A stretch of 64,000 nucleotides of DNA from Catonia carolina (GCA_035578175.1 JAQMRL010000001.1:236793038-236857037); one strand, 5' to 3'. Shown: positions 1-12,866, counted from the stretch's first letter. Program-made: numbers and translations. Notes: generated by a model not told the origin, from the letters alone.

Positions 1-150
1 ACTCAATAAAAAATAAAAAAAGTCTGTGACAGTCGCCAGTCACGAGAATTATAAGATTTCTGCGGAACGGCCTCCGGGTCTATGCTTTCGGGCGACCAAT
101 CGGTGGGGAGGTGGCGGGAGAAATACCGACAAACCATTTGAGCTGAAGGT
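1..150 (+). repeat. 3' tail of a non-LTR retrotransposon (copy 1)
   Basis: The stretch with the gtgacagtcgccagtcacg palindrome and the following GC-rich segment is repeated, slightly diverged, at about 10128-10245, where it follows the C-terminal end of a reverse-transcriptase-like frame. It therefore looks like the 3' untranslated tail of the same retrotransposon family, cut off here by the window edge. The family name is not recognised. Confidence 0.5.
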
Positions 151-840
151 AAATAATTAATTGTTATAAGTTTTAAGGAATTTGTTATTTGTTACATCCA
201 GATCCCGAACGAACCTAGGGTTAAGTGTTACAATATTTTTAATGTCGGTGGAAACGTAGGGAAGTGTTTCCATATTTTAAGTTTTTTATCACTTTGAAAG
301 TTTTCGAAAACTTAATGGTGACCCATTTAAATAACACTGTTTATAAATATGTACATTATATAATACAAAATGATACGTTTTATAATCACATAGTTTTTAA
401 CATTTAATCTGTTATCGTTTGCAAAAGAGGATTGAACGTTTGACAAATGCTGTTTAATATATGTATTTATCTATGTACTACGAGTATTTACTATAGTAAG
501 TACGTTGGTTTCAGTTTCAGTATTAAACTGCGTTTTCAATTTGATCAATTTGTTATTGTATTCCGAGTATGACAGCAAAGTAATGCCTTCATACATTTCT
601 ATTATATTATTCATAAAGGCTTTTGTAATGTACTACTGTTTGGAACGCTGAAATATTGTTACAAGTTGAATTGATGTGGTCTGTAATGTATGTACATGCA
701 ATTTTGTAATGTTATACAAAATATTAATAACGGTTTATTTGTACCGTACTATCGATTTGGTAAAGATAGTGAATGTAATAAATCTGTTGTAGGTACTTAT
801 TTAAGTTTGCTCAAATAAATACAGATTTCAAAGGTTTTTA
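151..840. other. AT-rich DNA, no feature seen
   Basis: No open frame of note, no RNA gene and no clear repeat relationship inside the window. Confidence 0.5.
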
Positions 841-1570
841 TACAGGGTGTATCTAAACTGCACGCAATCTCTCAAAAACTGATTCTATAGATACAAATAA
901 GCAAAACTTTTCTAATGAACATGGGTCCGAAAACCATTCTTTAGCGAGTTGTGGCTAGCGAAAGATTTCGTCCGGATTTCAGTTCTTCCCGTGAAATAAC
1001 ACGGCACTGAAACTGTGGAAACCCAAATTTAGCGGTAATGTTATGGTTTCTTATGTTGTTTAGCCTGAAAAATTCAATAAAACTAGTCCCAAAACTGTAA
1101 TCTTTGCGGTTTTTGAGAAACATGGTAAAAACCGCAAAAAAACCAAGATGAAAATGACACTTTTCTAGGTTTAACAGCAAATAACTTAAAAAAATTGTTG
1201 ATAAACCCATAAATTTTGTTAATAATTTTTGTATTACTTTTCTCAGAATTAAATTCTTTACGAATTCTGATAAAAACATTTATGGGTTTATCACCAATTT
1301 TCAATTGCTGTTAAACCTAGAAAAGTGTCATTTTAGTTTTCGATTTTTTTTGCGCTAACCCTATTTTGTAGAGCACAAAAATGTAGTCCTAAATAAAATT
1401 ATTTTTAAAAATTCGTAGGAACCGGTTTTTAAAAGATCGAAAAAAATTGAAAAATTTCACAAATAAACTACTATTTCCGTTTGACTAATTCCCCGGACCA
1501 CCATTTATAGGTAACTGGTGGTCGGGGTCGCTAACGACCTTTGTAGTCCATGCTACCTTAAATAAATAAA
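841..1570. repeat. Unnamed repeat with an imperfect palindrome
   Basis: Two arms, about 1155-1215 and 1277-1330, are near-perfect reverse complements (both contain the tgacacttttctaggttta block or its complement) around a loop of about 60 bp. The ORFs overlapping this region are by-products of the repeat. Likely a non-autonomous DNA element or fold-back; ends not defined. Confidence 0.45.
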
Positions 1571-2067
1571 AATAAAAATCGAAAAGGTAGTTAGAGCCCT
1601 TCTAATTTTAGGAAGAAGTCATCGAAATTCAAGAGCAGAAGAAAAGGAGGCGTTTGTGGGGAGAGGTAGAATGACAATTTTTAGGATTAATTTAATTCTT
1701 ATTAACAAAGATTAAAAACACGGATTATAGAACACAAATTGTTATGAGTTATACGTGGCTGCTAAGAAAGGAATTTTTAATATTTATTAACAAAAATGAT
1801 GTAAAATTAGAAAAATTACATTTACTTGACGTTACTGATCTCGGTTACTCATTTATTCCTTGACACTTCACCCGTTGAGGGAATTTGATCCCTTTCGCAA
1901 CTCCCCCTAAACTTCAGCTTCCTACTTCAAGTTCCTACTTTATCTTGTGACACTCATCCACTAATCTTACTCATCACCAAACTATCTTATTTCAGATTTA
2001 TATGTTATTTCTTTCCCCCTCAATTTTCTTTCAGTTTCCATTTTACTTTTTGTAATGTGATATTTTT
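1571..2067. other. AT-rich DNA, no feature seen
   Basis: No supported gene or repeat. Confidence 0.45.
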
Positions 2068-2209
2068 ACTTTCTCTTGCCTTTATGAATATATAAGAAGG
2101 AAAGTATTGTTTTCATATCGATTTTTCGAAATCGAGTTTTCACCGGATCTACACGTTTTCAGACCCCCTGAACCCAGAAAACATGTTTTTAGCGATTGGT
2201 CTGTGTGTT

Positions 2210-2251
<42 letters not shown>

Positions 2252-3036
2252 CGCGCGCGTGTGAATAGAATATCTCAAGGACGGAACGTCGTACGAACTT
2301 GTAACTTGAAACTTAAGTTCGGTACCACTAGAGGACCCGACTCGAACATTTTCATCGAAATCGGTTAACCGGAAGTAGTACCGGATTCGTATCATTTTTC
2401 ACTTTTTTGCGAGTTTCTCAAAAACGACTCCTACGATTTTTTTTAAAAATCGCGTCAGTTACTAAATTTTTGATGCTCTACAAGATAGGGTAGGCAGCAT
2501 GTCTGCTGAAATTCTTGGGAAGGTTGTTTTCTCGTAAAAAATTTTTTTTTAAGATTGCGACTTAAATATACATTTTAGCGCAAAAATGTGTTGTAAAAGT
2601 TGTAGAGAATTCAAAATCCTACAACTTTTATTTCAAACATTTTGTTAATAACGCTTAGTTTAGCGGTAATAAGCGATTTTCTGTTTTTTTTCTCACGAAA
2701 ACGTGTAAAAAATCGATTTTTTTAAAGATTTCATTTAATGTCATTTTACGACAAAAGTTTGTAAAATCAAATTTATAGAAAATTAAAAGATCTACAACTT
2801 TTAGTTTAAGCATTTTTCTCTACAGAGCCTAGTTTAGCTTCAAAGAGTGATTTTCTGTATTATTAAGCCAAATTAAAGTTGGTTTTCATTTTGAATCATT
2901 CACTCATGATTAAAATACGGTTATGTTTTTTGAGGTTAGTTATTTTGTTTATTTCTAATGTTTTATTACTAATGTTAGGTTATATTGGTCATTATTTGCA
3001 TTGGCAAGATAAAGTCGTGTGAGTGTTTCACACCAT
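2068..3036 (+). mobile_element. R1 repeat, copy 1
   Basis: One of seven substantial copies (others near 13747, 21802, 25741, 51127, 57575 and 62238) of a roughly 0.9-1 kb repeat. It starts ACTTTCTCTTGCC, followed by a small palindrome around ATATAT, and ends in the near-complement GGCAAGATAAAGT plus a GTGTGAGTGTTTCACAC hairpin. A TG/CG microsatellite (about 2212-2262) lies at a fixed place in the family and varies in length between copies. No transposase is seen; probably a non-autonomous DNA transposon. Confidence 0.6.
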
Positions 3037-4231
3037 ATTTTTATATGTATTATTATTCGTCATTGTAATAATTGCGGGCTTTTCAGATGCATTCATTAAA
3101 TAAACTGGTTTATTGTTTTTCCCGGTTTCACTCAACAATTGCTCCTAATTTTTCTGGAAAACCGTTAATAATACTAAAATCTATTTTCAAGATTATACAT
3201 ATTTGGAAAGGTTTACAAAAATAATTTTTGTGTTTTAGATTAATTACGCTCCTTTTCAACTCCTTAGGATGCAAAAGACGAAATTTGAAAGTGATGAGAA
3301 ACAGAACTATTTTTTTGTAGCCCTGGAACTAGCAGATTAAGTGCAAAACATTTAAGATACCACCTGCCTGATGGGCGTATTGTACAGTTATCGATAACAA
3401 ATAAAGAAAAAATTACGTTTTTACAGTGTCCCATTAAATGCATTTTATGAATGATTTTTAATGATTTTTCAATTTTATACTTGTATTTATTTTATATTGT
3501 TTCCTGTTTTTTAATTCATTCTGATAAAGTTTCTGTTTATTTATTTGTAGTTTTTATTGTTCATTGATGTTGAAATTTATTAATATTTTATTGTCATTCG
3601 ACATTCCGTACTTTATTTTCATACCTAGATAAGAGGCGCGGCTTCATAGTACAGTTGTAGGTTTTATTGATCCACACCGCGCCATCCCTTATTTTAGTTC
3701 CAACTTCACCCCTCCCCCTTTTAACCTTCTGTTGAACCATTCCTCTTTCTTCCTTTTATGTGTCCAGTGTTTCTCACGTTAACTGCCTTCCGTCTATATA
3801 GTACGTATTTACAAAAAAGTTTAGATCCGTTCTTTTCCTTGTTCATTCAGACGATTTATCCAGCTCTAAAAATTAAAGTATCCAATTAAAATTTATATGG
3901 TTAGTAAACTAATTCTCATTTTATGGTTTTTTTAAAAATTTATCTAAATAAACCGTAACTCTTTAATTACTAATTAAAATGATTACTATAATATTTTTTC
4001 TTCCCTTAATTACTTTTTTTTAAATTAATTTTATAAACGTATCTAGAATTTATCGTACGAGTTTATTTTATTGTGTTTCTTCATTCTTCATTTAATCTAT
4101 GGATATGTCGAAAAGGATTACGTTTGATTCACTTGCATCATTTGTATGCGAGTTCGTTTCTTGATCATACGAGGTGTGGCTATTAAATAACGAGACTGAC
4201 GTAAAAAAATTTATTTTTATTTTATACATGA
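3037..4231. other. AT-rich DNA with one R2 fragment
   Basis: About 3289-3380 matches the 3' end of the R2 repeat (agccctggaactagcag ... cacctgcctg). The rest shows no gene or repeat that I can support. Confidence 0.4.
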
Positions 4232-4463
4232 TCACTTATTGTCACCTTCGATATATACTCCTTCTCTATCCCTACAACGCTCCATTTGAATTTTCCATTG
4301 TTGGAAACAGTGCTGGAAGTCATCTTCTGTTAGCTCCTTCAGGACACGCGCCTCTTTCTCTTTTACAGCTTCCACAGACTCAAATCTTGTCCCTTTTAAT
4401 GCAGATTTTTCCTTAGGAAACAGGTAGAAGTCACATCGTGCAAGATCTGGTGAATAAGGTAAA
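4232..4463 (-). pseudogene. Mariner-family transposase, C-terminal fragment
   Basis: The minus strand encodes an open stretch beginning with the SPDLA-x-x-D block and containing F-P-K, LKG and an E-G-x-Y-x-E-G-D ending before TGA at 4232-4234. This is the typical last catalytic-Asp block and C-terminus of mariner transposases. It has no start or N-terminal part and is interrupted upstream by a SINE fragment. It is a dead fragment. Confidence 0.75.
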
Positions 4464-4475
4464 TTTTTGAGTAGG

Positions 4476-4550
4476 ATTTTCGTCTCCGAAAATCAGCTGT
4501 TGAACAGCTGACTTGCGGCGACGTATTTACTTTTAGACCAACCCGGTGGG
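4476..4550 (-). repeat. S4 SINE head fragment
   Basis: Reverse complement matches the tRNA-like head at 63709-63790, including cagctgattttcggagacga and accgggttggtct. It abuts the mariner fragment. The same sequence occurs inside the Polinton near 32590-32757. Confidence 0.55.
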
Positions 4551-5092
4551 TCAATTTGCAAGTGACTGTACTTTTGAATGCTTCGATTTGGCGCAGTATC
4601 TTGTTTATTTTTATTACTTATTTTTCATTTATCTTAAGTATTTTAACTAATTTTGACTAGTTTGTGTATCTGTGAGATTTGCGTGTAGGTGTTCCAAAAT
4701 AAAGATAAATTTCCCAGTTTAATTTGATGTGACCTTCCGGGCAAGCTCAATCAGTCAGCTGGTACCAAGTCACTAATATTTGTCAAGTAACACCTGTTGG
4801 GCAAGGGATTTTGTATATTGACCAGCTGACAACCATACGTGAACAAACTCTACTGGGGGATCCCCGTTTAAACTCATGCCTAATCCACGTCAAAAATACA
4901 GCGAAAAGCAGCAGTCAAATTGAGTGGTTATCAATACTGTACAGTTCCCTATGACAAAAGAAAAAATTATATGAATATCCTTACTACAGGAACAGAAGGT
5001 ATTTTAGGTATCATCACCACAGGGTGAAGGTTTATTAGAACTACTCGCAATACCCTGAGCAGCCCCAATGAGACACTAAATACAGTTGATTT

Positions 5093-5667
5093 TAACCTTT
5101 TTAGTACCAACGTCCGGAAAACAGGACTTCAATATATTTTACGAATGATAACATCCGGTTTACCGGACGTTCGTAAGTTATGCATAAAGTGCCAACGTCC
5201 GGATAACCGAACATTTCCGAAAATCTTTTACACAAAAATTAATGAAATAATGTATTTTGAAACCGCCTCCGTGGCGTAGTGACTAGCGCGCTAGCCTACA
5301 AAGCGAAAGTTCCCGGGTTCAATTCCCGGCTATGGTCTGGAAATTTTAGCACGTTAAAACCACTGTTAGGTAGGGACCAAAACTCACAGTAGTTGCTTAT
5401 CATTAAGCTGTCGATACGACTTAAAATAAAATAAAAAAAATATTTTGAATATTTTTAGTGTTAGACGATTTATTTATTTTTATGAACACAATAAAAATTA
5501 ATTTTTAATAGGAAATTTTATTTTTCTGTAACGTTAACATTTTGGTTGGCAATGGCAGGCCTGCAAGTTTTTGAAATAAGGGCTGACACTTTTGTACACC
5601 CTTATTCAAACTAAATGGCTGTTTAGATCAAACTTTTAAATATTTTTTTCGGCACTGAAAGGGTTAA
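5093..5667 (+). mobile_element. piggyBac-type MITE with an internal SINE
   Basis: Flanked by TTAA at 5093-5096 and 5664-5667. Ends are CCTTTTTAGTACC and GGCACTGAAAGGG, an imperfect inverted pair of the kind seen in piggyBac-like elements. A second, inverted copy lies at about 24237-24836. Subterminal palindromes around TCCGGTTTACCGGA are present. No transposase frame. Confidence 0.65.
5268..5440 (+). repeat. S1 tRNA-derived SINE inside the piggyBac MITE
   Basis: tRNA-like head with an A-box-like ggcgtagtgactagcg and a B-box-like gggttcaattcc, then a tail with gtcgatacgactt and an A-rich end. Head starts gcctccgtggc. Other copies: 11443-11592, 24490-24668 and 49312-49483. Not a functional tRNA. 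Confidence 0.65.
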
Positions 5668-5703
5668 ATCCGTGATTAATTAATTATGATAATATAGTTT
5701 AAA

Positions 5704-6115
5704 TTATGCCCATAACACCATAACAGGGAGGTGGAGTGATAAATTATTTCCACTCGATCTGTTAGTTCCAGGGCTACAAAAATAGTTCTGTCTCTTTACA
5801 TAACATGGTCAGCCAATTAGATGACTGAAGCATGTAAAACAGATGAGGTAGAGGTGTAAAAGACACTAGTCTGAGTTATCTCCTATGAAAGTAATGAATT
5901 TCATTACACAACCAGACCTTGTGATGAAAGATGTGAAGGTGTCTTTTCCAAGGTGGAAACTAGATGCTTTTCAGAAGGTCTGCCATGCTGATAAGCATAC
6001 TTTTCCACGTAGTTAGGAAGGCAAAAGTAAACCACTTCAATCCTCGTTTTACTTAGTAAAGCCTCTGGATGGTCAAACCGGTTTTTTGGCTGATGATCTA
6101 AACAACAATTTATCG
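5704..6115 (-). repeat. R2 repeat, minus copy
   Basis: Reverse orientation of the approximately 390-bp family that begins ttgtttaggtcatcagcc and ends near cacctgtctgttatggg. Full-length or nearly so, diverged. Confidence 0.6.
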
Positions 6116-7269
6116 GAAAGGACTACGTTTGATTCACTTATATCATTTGTCTGTAAGTTTGTTTCCTAATCATATATCCCTTGTAAATTCGATAGGCAAG
6201 TGACCGTATTTCTAATGCCTCTATTTGGTGCACTATCTTTTTTAGGTGAGAGGGAGAAAGATAGAGTCCCTACGCAAGTTATTGAAAACTAAGACTTCTA
6301 CGGATATCTTACAATAAATGACAATCGTTTGAAAAAATTATGTGTTTTTATAAAAACAAACAGAACCATGAAAAACGTAGGAATAAATTAATAAACTTAT
6401 TATTGGATTAACTAAAGTTCACATTACAGATTACTGACTTTAAGGGCTTCTTTGAAGAGCTAACGCAGAATGGAAGATAAACGGAACAAAGGAAAGCGTA
6501 CAGTGAAAGAATATTGAGAATATCAGCTAGAAGGAAAACTTCCGGAAATTTGTAATGGAAGTTTTATAGGAATATAAATTTTTACAAAAATACTTACAAG
6601 TTTATTCATAGTTTCTGATCGCTTTCAGCACTGTATACGTTATTTTGTGACATTACACGGTTTCTTTATGCAACTTTCTAAAAACTATGCCATTGGATGT
6701 AACGACAATTGAATAAATTGGGCTTTTAAATACAGAACATCTAGGTAAATCACATGTCACTTTTTAAAACTTATTAAGGTATCATTATATGTCAAGCAAG
6801 TTTTTATATTGCAGATTACAGATTTTGAGTATCCTTCCGAAAAATGAATTTTTAATTTTAGATATCCTTAGGATATTAAAAAAAGAAATTAAAATTGCAT
6901 TGAAAAGTTTAGCTGGAATAAAAATGTAATTTAATGTAAAATAATGATTTTCTATTCCCTCTCTTATTTTATGTTCATTTTCTTCTTTTATTAAATAAAT
7001 ATCCGTCTGTTATAAAAAAAAGTTAGATATTTTCAATTTCAAGGAAAATGAAGAAAAATCAGGCAAACAAACTAATTATCGAAACCACAAATTACAGCAA
7101 AAAGTAATTAACGACCTGTGAAGGAAATAACAGTGTAGATAAATATTCCACCTGCAATTAATTTCTCAAGCTCATAAATATTGTAAAAATAATTTTACAA
7201 TTTTATATTTTTAATTATTGTATTTTCGCTTTCCTTGCTTGTATCTGTAGTGTGGTGAGATAGTATTGT
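6116..7269. other. AT-rich DNA, no feature seen
   Basis: No supported gene, RNA or repeat. Confidence 0.45.
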
Positions 7270-7651
7270 GTTGTTGTATAGGTTATTGGCCGGAAGGCTG
7301 ATTCGAACCTCAAGACTTTACTAAGTAATTCGAGGATTGAGGTGGTTTACCATTGCCTTCCTCCCTGAGTTGAAAAATATGCTTATCAGCATGCCGGACC
7401 CTCTGAAAACCATCTACTTTCCACCCTGCAAATGACACCACGATATTCACCTCAGGGTCTGTCTATATAATGAAATTCATTACTCTCGGAGGAGATAGGC
7501 TAGTGTCTTTTACACCTCTACCCCTTCTGTTCTTAAATACTTCAGTCATATCATCGGTTGACTATGTGATAAGAATCGGAACTATTTTTTGTAGCCCTGG
7601 AACTAGCAGATGGAGTGAAAATTATTTAACACTCCATCTGCCTGTTATGGG
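7270..7651 (+). repeat. R2 repeat, plus copy
   Basis: Same family as 8861, 16876, 19713 and 49524. The 65-aa frame inside it is a by-product of the repeat. Confidence 0.6.
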
Positions 7652-7806
7652 AAAAACAGTATTGTGATGGGATAAAATTATCCATGTTTTGTTACCCCTA
7701 GAGCCAAAAAAGTATTATTATTCTAAATCAGTCATGCGCAAGCTTTAAGTGGGATAGGGCAAATATAATAGAAAATACGCTAGACGGGCCAATAAAACAT
7801 AAATAT

Positions 7807-7905
7807 CTGTTGTGAAACACTCACACGACTTTCTTTTGCCAATGCAAATAATGAACCATATAACTTAACATTAGTAATAAAACATTAGAAATAAACAAAA
7901 ATACG
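7807..7905 (-). repeat. R1 terminal fragment
   Basis: Matches the last 100 bp of R1 in reverse (tgtgaaacactcacacgac ... ttgccaatgcaaataatga). Confidence 0.6.
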
Positions 7906-7914
7906 ACTTATTTA

Positions 7915-8075
7915 GCGAGTTTATGCCATCATAATATTCTACTCGCCTGCTTAACGGAAGGCTCTGGGTTTGATTCCAGTTACGATATGATAATTTAAAT
8001 TTGTTAAAACCAGTTGTTAGATTACATAAGAGTTCTGTAATAACTAAGCGTTTGTTGTAAAATAAAATAAATAGA
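7915..8075 (+). repeat. Degenerate tRNA-like SINE
   Basis: Contains a B-box-like gggtttgattcc and the SINE tail words ttgttaaaacca and taataactaagc, ending A-rich. Head is eroded. Confidence 0.35.
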
Positions 8076-8860
8076 TTTTTTTTTTTTAAATGATAAAGAT
8101 TATTTTAAATATTCTGATTTTGTTCTTGTAAATTTAAATTGAATTTATTTTGTAAGTTTTCATAGATTTTAGAAAAAAACGGATCATTTTATCTAATAAA
8201 TAAAGTAATAAAACACTGTTTAATCCGAGAATAACCTTTTCAGAGGTATTAAAAATTATAGTAATTGTTTTCAGAAATATTGAGTTAATAGGGGTAAAAA
8301 GCTTTTTAGTATTGTGCGTATAAATTAAAGAACAAATAACCACGAGTGTAGCTTAATTTTACATAGGCTTAATAATGCCTTCAGGGATTAGTATATGAAA
8401 GGACAAAATTTAACAAACTTGCATTTTACCTTATACTAAAACGTTACGTAATAAAACAACCCGTACAACCTGAAATCCTTGTCTGAAATCTGATAACAAA
8501 ACTTTAAAATTAAGCGTAAAAGACGAATACACTAGCTGTTTGGTGTGAGAATTTCGAAACAATCTTTTGAATTAGGTCTTTACGTAAGATTGTAAAATGT
8601 TAGCGCCACTTCTATTGAGAAACTTGAGTACAGAAGAGAAGAAAGAAGATAATTGGGCAAAGAGAGCGGTAAATTTTACGCCCAAGTACTTTAAACTTTA
8701 CAAAACCGAAATTTTCAACCTTTCTTCAAATTATCATTAATATTGTTAACTTAGTATTAAGCGAAATCTTCTTGTAATCGTTTCTCGTTTTCCAGTTTAT
8801 CACCTAATTTCAACAGAGAAATTTGTAAAAAATTTAATAGTTTAGCTTGTTTTAACACTT
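8076..8860. other. AT-rich DNA, no feature seen
   Basis: No supported gene or repeat. Confidence 0.4.
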
Positions 8861-9251
8861 TTGTTGTTTAGGTCATCAGCCAAAAGGCTGGTTTGAAACT
8901 GTAGAGGTTTTACTAAGTAAATCGAGGAGTGAGGGGGTGTACCATTGCCTTCCTCACTGAGTGGAAAAGTACACTGATCGGCATGCCAGACCCTCTGAAA
9001 AGCATATATTTTCCACTCTGCAAATGACACTTTCACTTCATTCACCACAGGGTCTAGCTGTATAATGAAATCCATTACTTTCAGACGAGATAACTCTGAT
9101 TAGTGTCTTTTACACCTCTACCTCTTCTGTTCTTAAATTATTCAGTCATTTAATTGGCGGACCATGTGATAAGAAACAGAACTATTTATTTTAGCCCTGC
9201 AACTAACAGATCGAGTGTAAATAATTTGACACTCCACCTGTCTGTTATGGG
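8861..9251 (+). repeat. R2 repeat, plus copy
   Basis: Close match to the copies at 16876 and 49524 over the full length. Confidence 0.65.
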
Positions 9252-9429
9252 CAAGTTTTAACACTACGGAACTGTAACTATAGTACCACTTCTGTACCAC
9301 AGGAAGTTGCCGGTAGGTACACGCGGTAATCAAAAGAAATAATATGCTGGTGTTTTATGAAGTTATACAAAGCGAACGTTTAGAGCAGCGAATCCGTTTT
9401 ACACCTCTGCTGGTGTTTCACTAAATCTG

Positions 9430-10245
9430 TACTGTACTGTACAGCTTTTTTACCGCCTGGGATCTGTCGGAGTCGACAGATTTCCACAGTGAAGATTAAG
9501 CGATAACACTTTTCGAATCGGATCCTCACTGGGGATGGTGAGTTCGCGACTTATTTGAAAAGGTTTCGTCTACTGGATGTTGATTCATGTGTCTGTGGAG
9601 AGGTACAGTCACGAGATCATCTGTTCTATGACTGTCCCGCTTTAGGGGGATCCATGCAGCGACTGACCCTTGAGCTTTAAGGCCAAGGGGAAAATTGGCC
9701 CCTCACGGTACGTGAGAGCTTGTACCCCGAGGGCCATAGCTCTCCGATGTGGGAGTTCCTTGACGAGGTAGCTTCGTTCTACCGTTGTCACGTATTAAGG
9801 GAGTTATCCTGCATAGGTCTGAATCTTCAGTGCAGTTTCACTAAATTTTTCCTTGCCGGGAAAAAATTAATGGTGTCGAGCACTTGCTGTTGCATTATAT
9901 TATCCCGACAGGTCCTAGCTATATTTTAATCTTTAATTTATATTTTAATTCTGACTCTTCTTTGGACTGTTAGAACCCAAACTTTCTAGTTTAAATATTC
10001 ATGATGACGGGCACCTTGTGCGTCAAGAGGCTCCCCGACAAGAAAGCGAGTAAAACGCATCCCCCTGGTTGCTGACCAGGTTCACCCTCGCTCTCGATAT
10101 TTTATTTAGTTATTTGACAAATTAGGTATGTGACAGTCGTCAGTCACGGTACGTAAGAGTTCTACTGAACGGTCTCCAGGTCTATGCTTTTGGGCGACCA
10201 ATCGGAGGGGAGGTGGTGGGAGAAATGCCAGCAAACCAGTTAAGC
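9430..10245 (+). pseudogene. 3' end of a non-LTR retrotransposon
   Basis: About 9540-9690 encodes the end of a reverse-transcriptase protein with a C-x-C-G-x6-H-x4-C zinc-knuckle (CVCGEVQSRDH...C), typical of the extreme C-terminus of R1/Jockey-type ORF2. Frames are broken by stops. A GC-rich 3' untranslated region with a gtgacagtcgtcagtcac palindrome follows and matches window bases 1-150. It is 5'-truncated and dead. Confidence 0.55.
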
Positions 10246-10617
10246 GATACACATATTACTGCATTCCGTGGTTCAGCTTATAGGTCTACTGTATTTGTAA
10301 ATCAGACATAGAAGTAGATTAGCTTCCCTGAAGCTTCTGTCTTACTTCGAGATGTGAGGTTCATGTACAATGTATCTCTAGAAGACTTTCATTATTCATT
10401 CGGAAGTAAGCAAAAAAAACCCCACGACGTACGCCTCTTTTTGTGACGAACAGCTCATATCAAAAATAACATTTCTTTTTCTTGGGAAGAAGACAGAAAA
10501 TTTGAAAAATATTATATTATTACAATGTGAACTACAGAGACACAAATTCATTAACTGAAGTGGGCGAATAGAGACGTGTGAAGGTATCGCACAAAAATTA
10601 CCCACGTTTTAATATTT

Positions 10618-11262
10618 TGGTTAAAAGACGCACTTTGGATAATAGATTTAAGATGTACAGATTGATGTCTCGACGTTCGGTACTTCCAATTAAACAGAAA
10701 CTAACGATATATGAGTCCCTTCTTTGACCAATTTGGATGTATGCCGGTGAAATCTATGAAAGTGCTAAACCCTCAGTGATAGCTCGGATTCAGAGGTTTC
10801 AATCGAAGACCTTACGGATATTAGTCAACGCGCATTCTCTTTCGTTTCTAACGCTACCTTACATAATGACCTCAACATCCCTCTAGTAACAGATGTTTTC
10901 ATTTAACTTTATCGAAACTTCCACGACAGACTTTTCGCTCATCCAAACGAACTGATACGTAAACTTTCCTCCCGTCATCTACCAAACAGCGTTCAAAGAC
11001 GACTAAGGAGGAAGTGGAGCAGGGACCTCATTTTTTAAAAACGGTTAATGATATTAATGAATGAATTAATTAATTTATCGATGACGTAGTAAGAAGTAAC
11101 TAATAACATGTCGGAGACCTGTCAGTGGATGGTGCTCTCCATGCACGTCACTCATGTCATTTCATTCATTCTCTCAACCACTATCATATTCATTGGCTGT
11201 TTATCTTGCAACAGTTGTGAATTTCATAAATAAAGTTAATAAAAAAAAATAAAAAAAAAAGT
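10618..11262 (+). pseudogene. Jockey-type reverse transcriptase C-terminus with poly(A) tail
   Basis: Conceptual reading gives the recognisable end of a Jockey-clade reverse transcriptase (LPIKQKLTIYESLL, then P-I-W, then RIQRFQSKTLR, then a histidine-rich FHDRLFAHPNEL block) with in-frame stops. It is followed by an untranslated part, AATAAA at about 11229 and an A-rich tail to about 11262. A 5'-truncated, decayed insertion. Confidence 0.7.
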
Positions 11263-11442
11263 TTTAATGTGGTACTGCTAATTATTCGCTCTACAATATG
11301 ATAAGGTAGTGCGGTAGTGTGATAACCAAATGACTCTACTGCTTTTAGTTCCCGTGACTAATGTACCTATGAAATTAACTGGAAAGTAATGAACTTACAA
11401 TTTGAATAGTTTGAATTGAAGTTAAAAATAATTCAGATATCT

Positions 11443-11592
11443 GGCCGCCTCCGTGACCTAGTGGTAAGCGCGCTAGCCTACAAAACGTGAGGTCCCGGGT
11501 TTGTTTCTCGGCTAAAGTCTGGAAAATTATAGAACCTATAATAGTCGCTATTGACCTAGCTGTTAATGCGACTTGAATAAAACTGAAAAAAA
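11443..11592 (+). repeat. S1 tRNA-derived SINE
   Basis: Head gcctccgtgacctagtgg, B-box-like region gtcccgggtttg, tail with ctgttaatgcgactt and an A-rich end. Confidence 0.65.
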
Positions 11593-12017
11593 AATTAAAG
11601 TTGTAATTTCATTTATTCGTTAATCCTGAATTCACTTGAATGTTTGCTAACAAGAGTAAATACAGCGCCAGTTAATGTTTACGTACCTCCCTCTCGTCTC
11701 TTTTGAGGAGGAGGGTTTATCATTCAGTTTTCCCTATGGGAGCTCGTCCTCCATTTTTATAAAATTAAATTTTGATGGACAATTTTACGTCCAGGCAATC
11801 TATATAGTATAATGTGAAAAATATTGTGAATTTGCAAAATTGTTGATGACCGTATTTAAACTGATCTTCATTTTTCATGACCACCTGAAGCCAAAAAAAT
11901 CGTTGTCTTAAACAGGATATCTATCACTGACGTAGGCCTATATGTTTTGTGTTCTTTCTAAAGAAAAACTACTGAAATGATTCGGCGAATATTATTTTGT
12001 TATATTTAGATTATATT
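11593..12017. other. No feature seen
   Basis: AT-rich; no gene or repeat identified. Confidence 0.4.
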
Positions 12018-12866
12018 ATACAGATGAACTTCGATAAAACGAAATATATGATATTATAATTAAACTATATGTAAATTTACCTCGATTTAACGAATAAGTA
12101 CCTTGATATAACGAAATATGTTATGCAATAATTACGAAGTAACACGCTGTATTATGATTTCTCTGTGAGTTTTAAGGTAGATTCTTTTGATTTCCGAACC
12201 TGAATTGTACCTGTTTACAATCACAACGCATTCTTAACTACATTTAAGAATGAAAGGTTATTTTTGTTCAATTCCTTAATGGGGTAACCCGAATTTCTTA
12301 CTTATATAAATACAGTATTAAGCTACAAATGAGTTTCAGATGCTTTTCATTGTAGTCAAGATCTATGTACCATGTAAGTTACTACTTGAAATCAATACAT
12401 ACTTTTTGTACTATTATTAACCGTAATTACGTAAAACATGATGTATAAAAAAATTAATTTACTAGTTAAGACGTGTATATTAAGAAAAATAACTGTATTT
12501 AATTCATCATACAACATGAAAAAAATTCGTTAATAAAAATTAGCTTGGAAATTCTTGTTACTTCGATATAACGAATGCCGGCCGCATTGGCGCAGTTGGT
12601 AACGTGCTCGCCTCTCATCGTGCGGTCTTGGGTTCGAATCCCATTAAGGCACGGCATATTTTCATACGTTACAAAAAATCATTTTATCCTTCACCGTCTG
12701 CATTAGCAGTAACTGCAGAACAGTCGGACGTTAAACCAAAAAAAAAAAAAGATATAACGAATACCTCTATGTAACCTTATGTTACATAGAGGTAACCTAT
12801 GTTACCTCTATGTAACGAATTTTTTCCTAGGATTCTCGATTTCGTTATATCGAAGTTCGACTGTAG
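12018..12866. mobile_element. Non-autonomous TA-flanked DNA transposon with internal SINE
   Basis: Ends are CAGATGAACTTCGATAAAACGA (12020) and its near-complement TCGTTATATCGAAGTTCGACTG (to 12864), each flanked by TA, as in Tc1/mariner/pogo-type elements. It contains an S2 SINE and a short repeat of tatgttacctctatgtaac. No transposase. Confidence 0.6.
12576..12752 (+). repeat. S2 tRNA-derived SINE
   Basis: Head ggccgcattggcgcagttgg, B-box gggttcgaatccc, conserved tail (catcgtctgcattagcagtaa-like) and an A-run. Nested in the transposon at 12018-12866. A second copy at 16789-17432 is split by R2. Confidence 0.7.

Noticed and set aside
2183..2395. Frames across the TG/CG tract (Val-Cys and Thr-His repeats)
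   Set aside because: Microsatellite translation within R1.
4174..4416. 80-aa plus-strand frame
   Set aside because: Opposite strand of the mariner transposase fragment.
5268..5345. Functional tRNA genes at the tRNA-like heads (also 11443, 12576, 49400, 60071)
   Set aside because: They lack a complete cloverleaf with matched acceptor stem, occur in many diverged copies and are fused to a shared tail; they are SINE heads.
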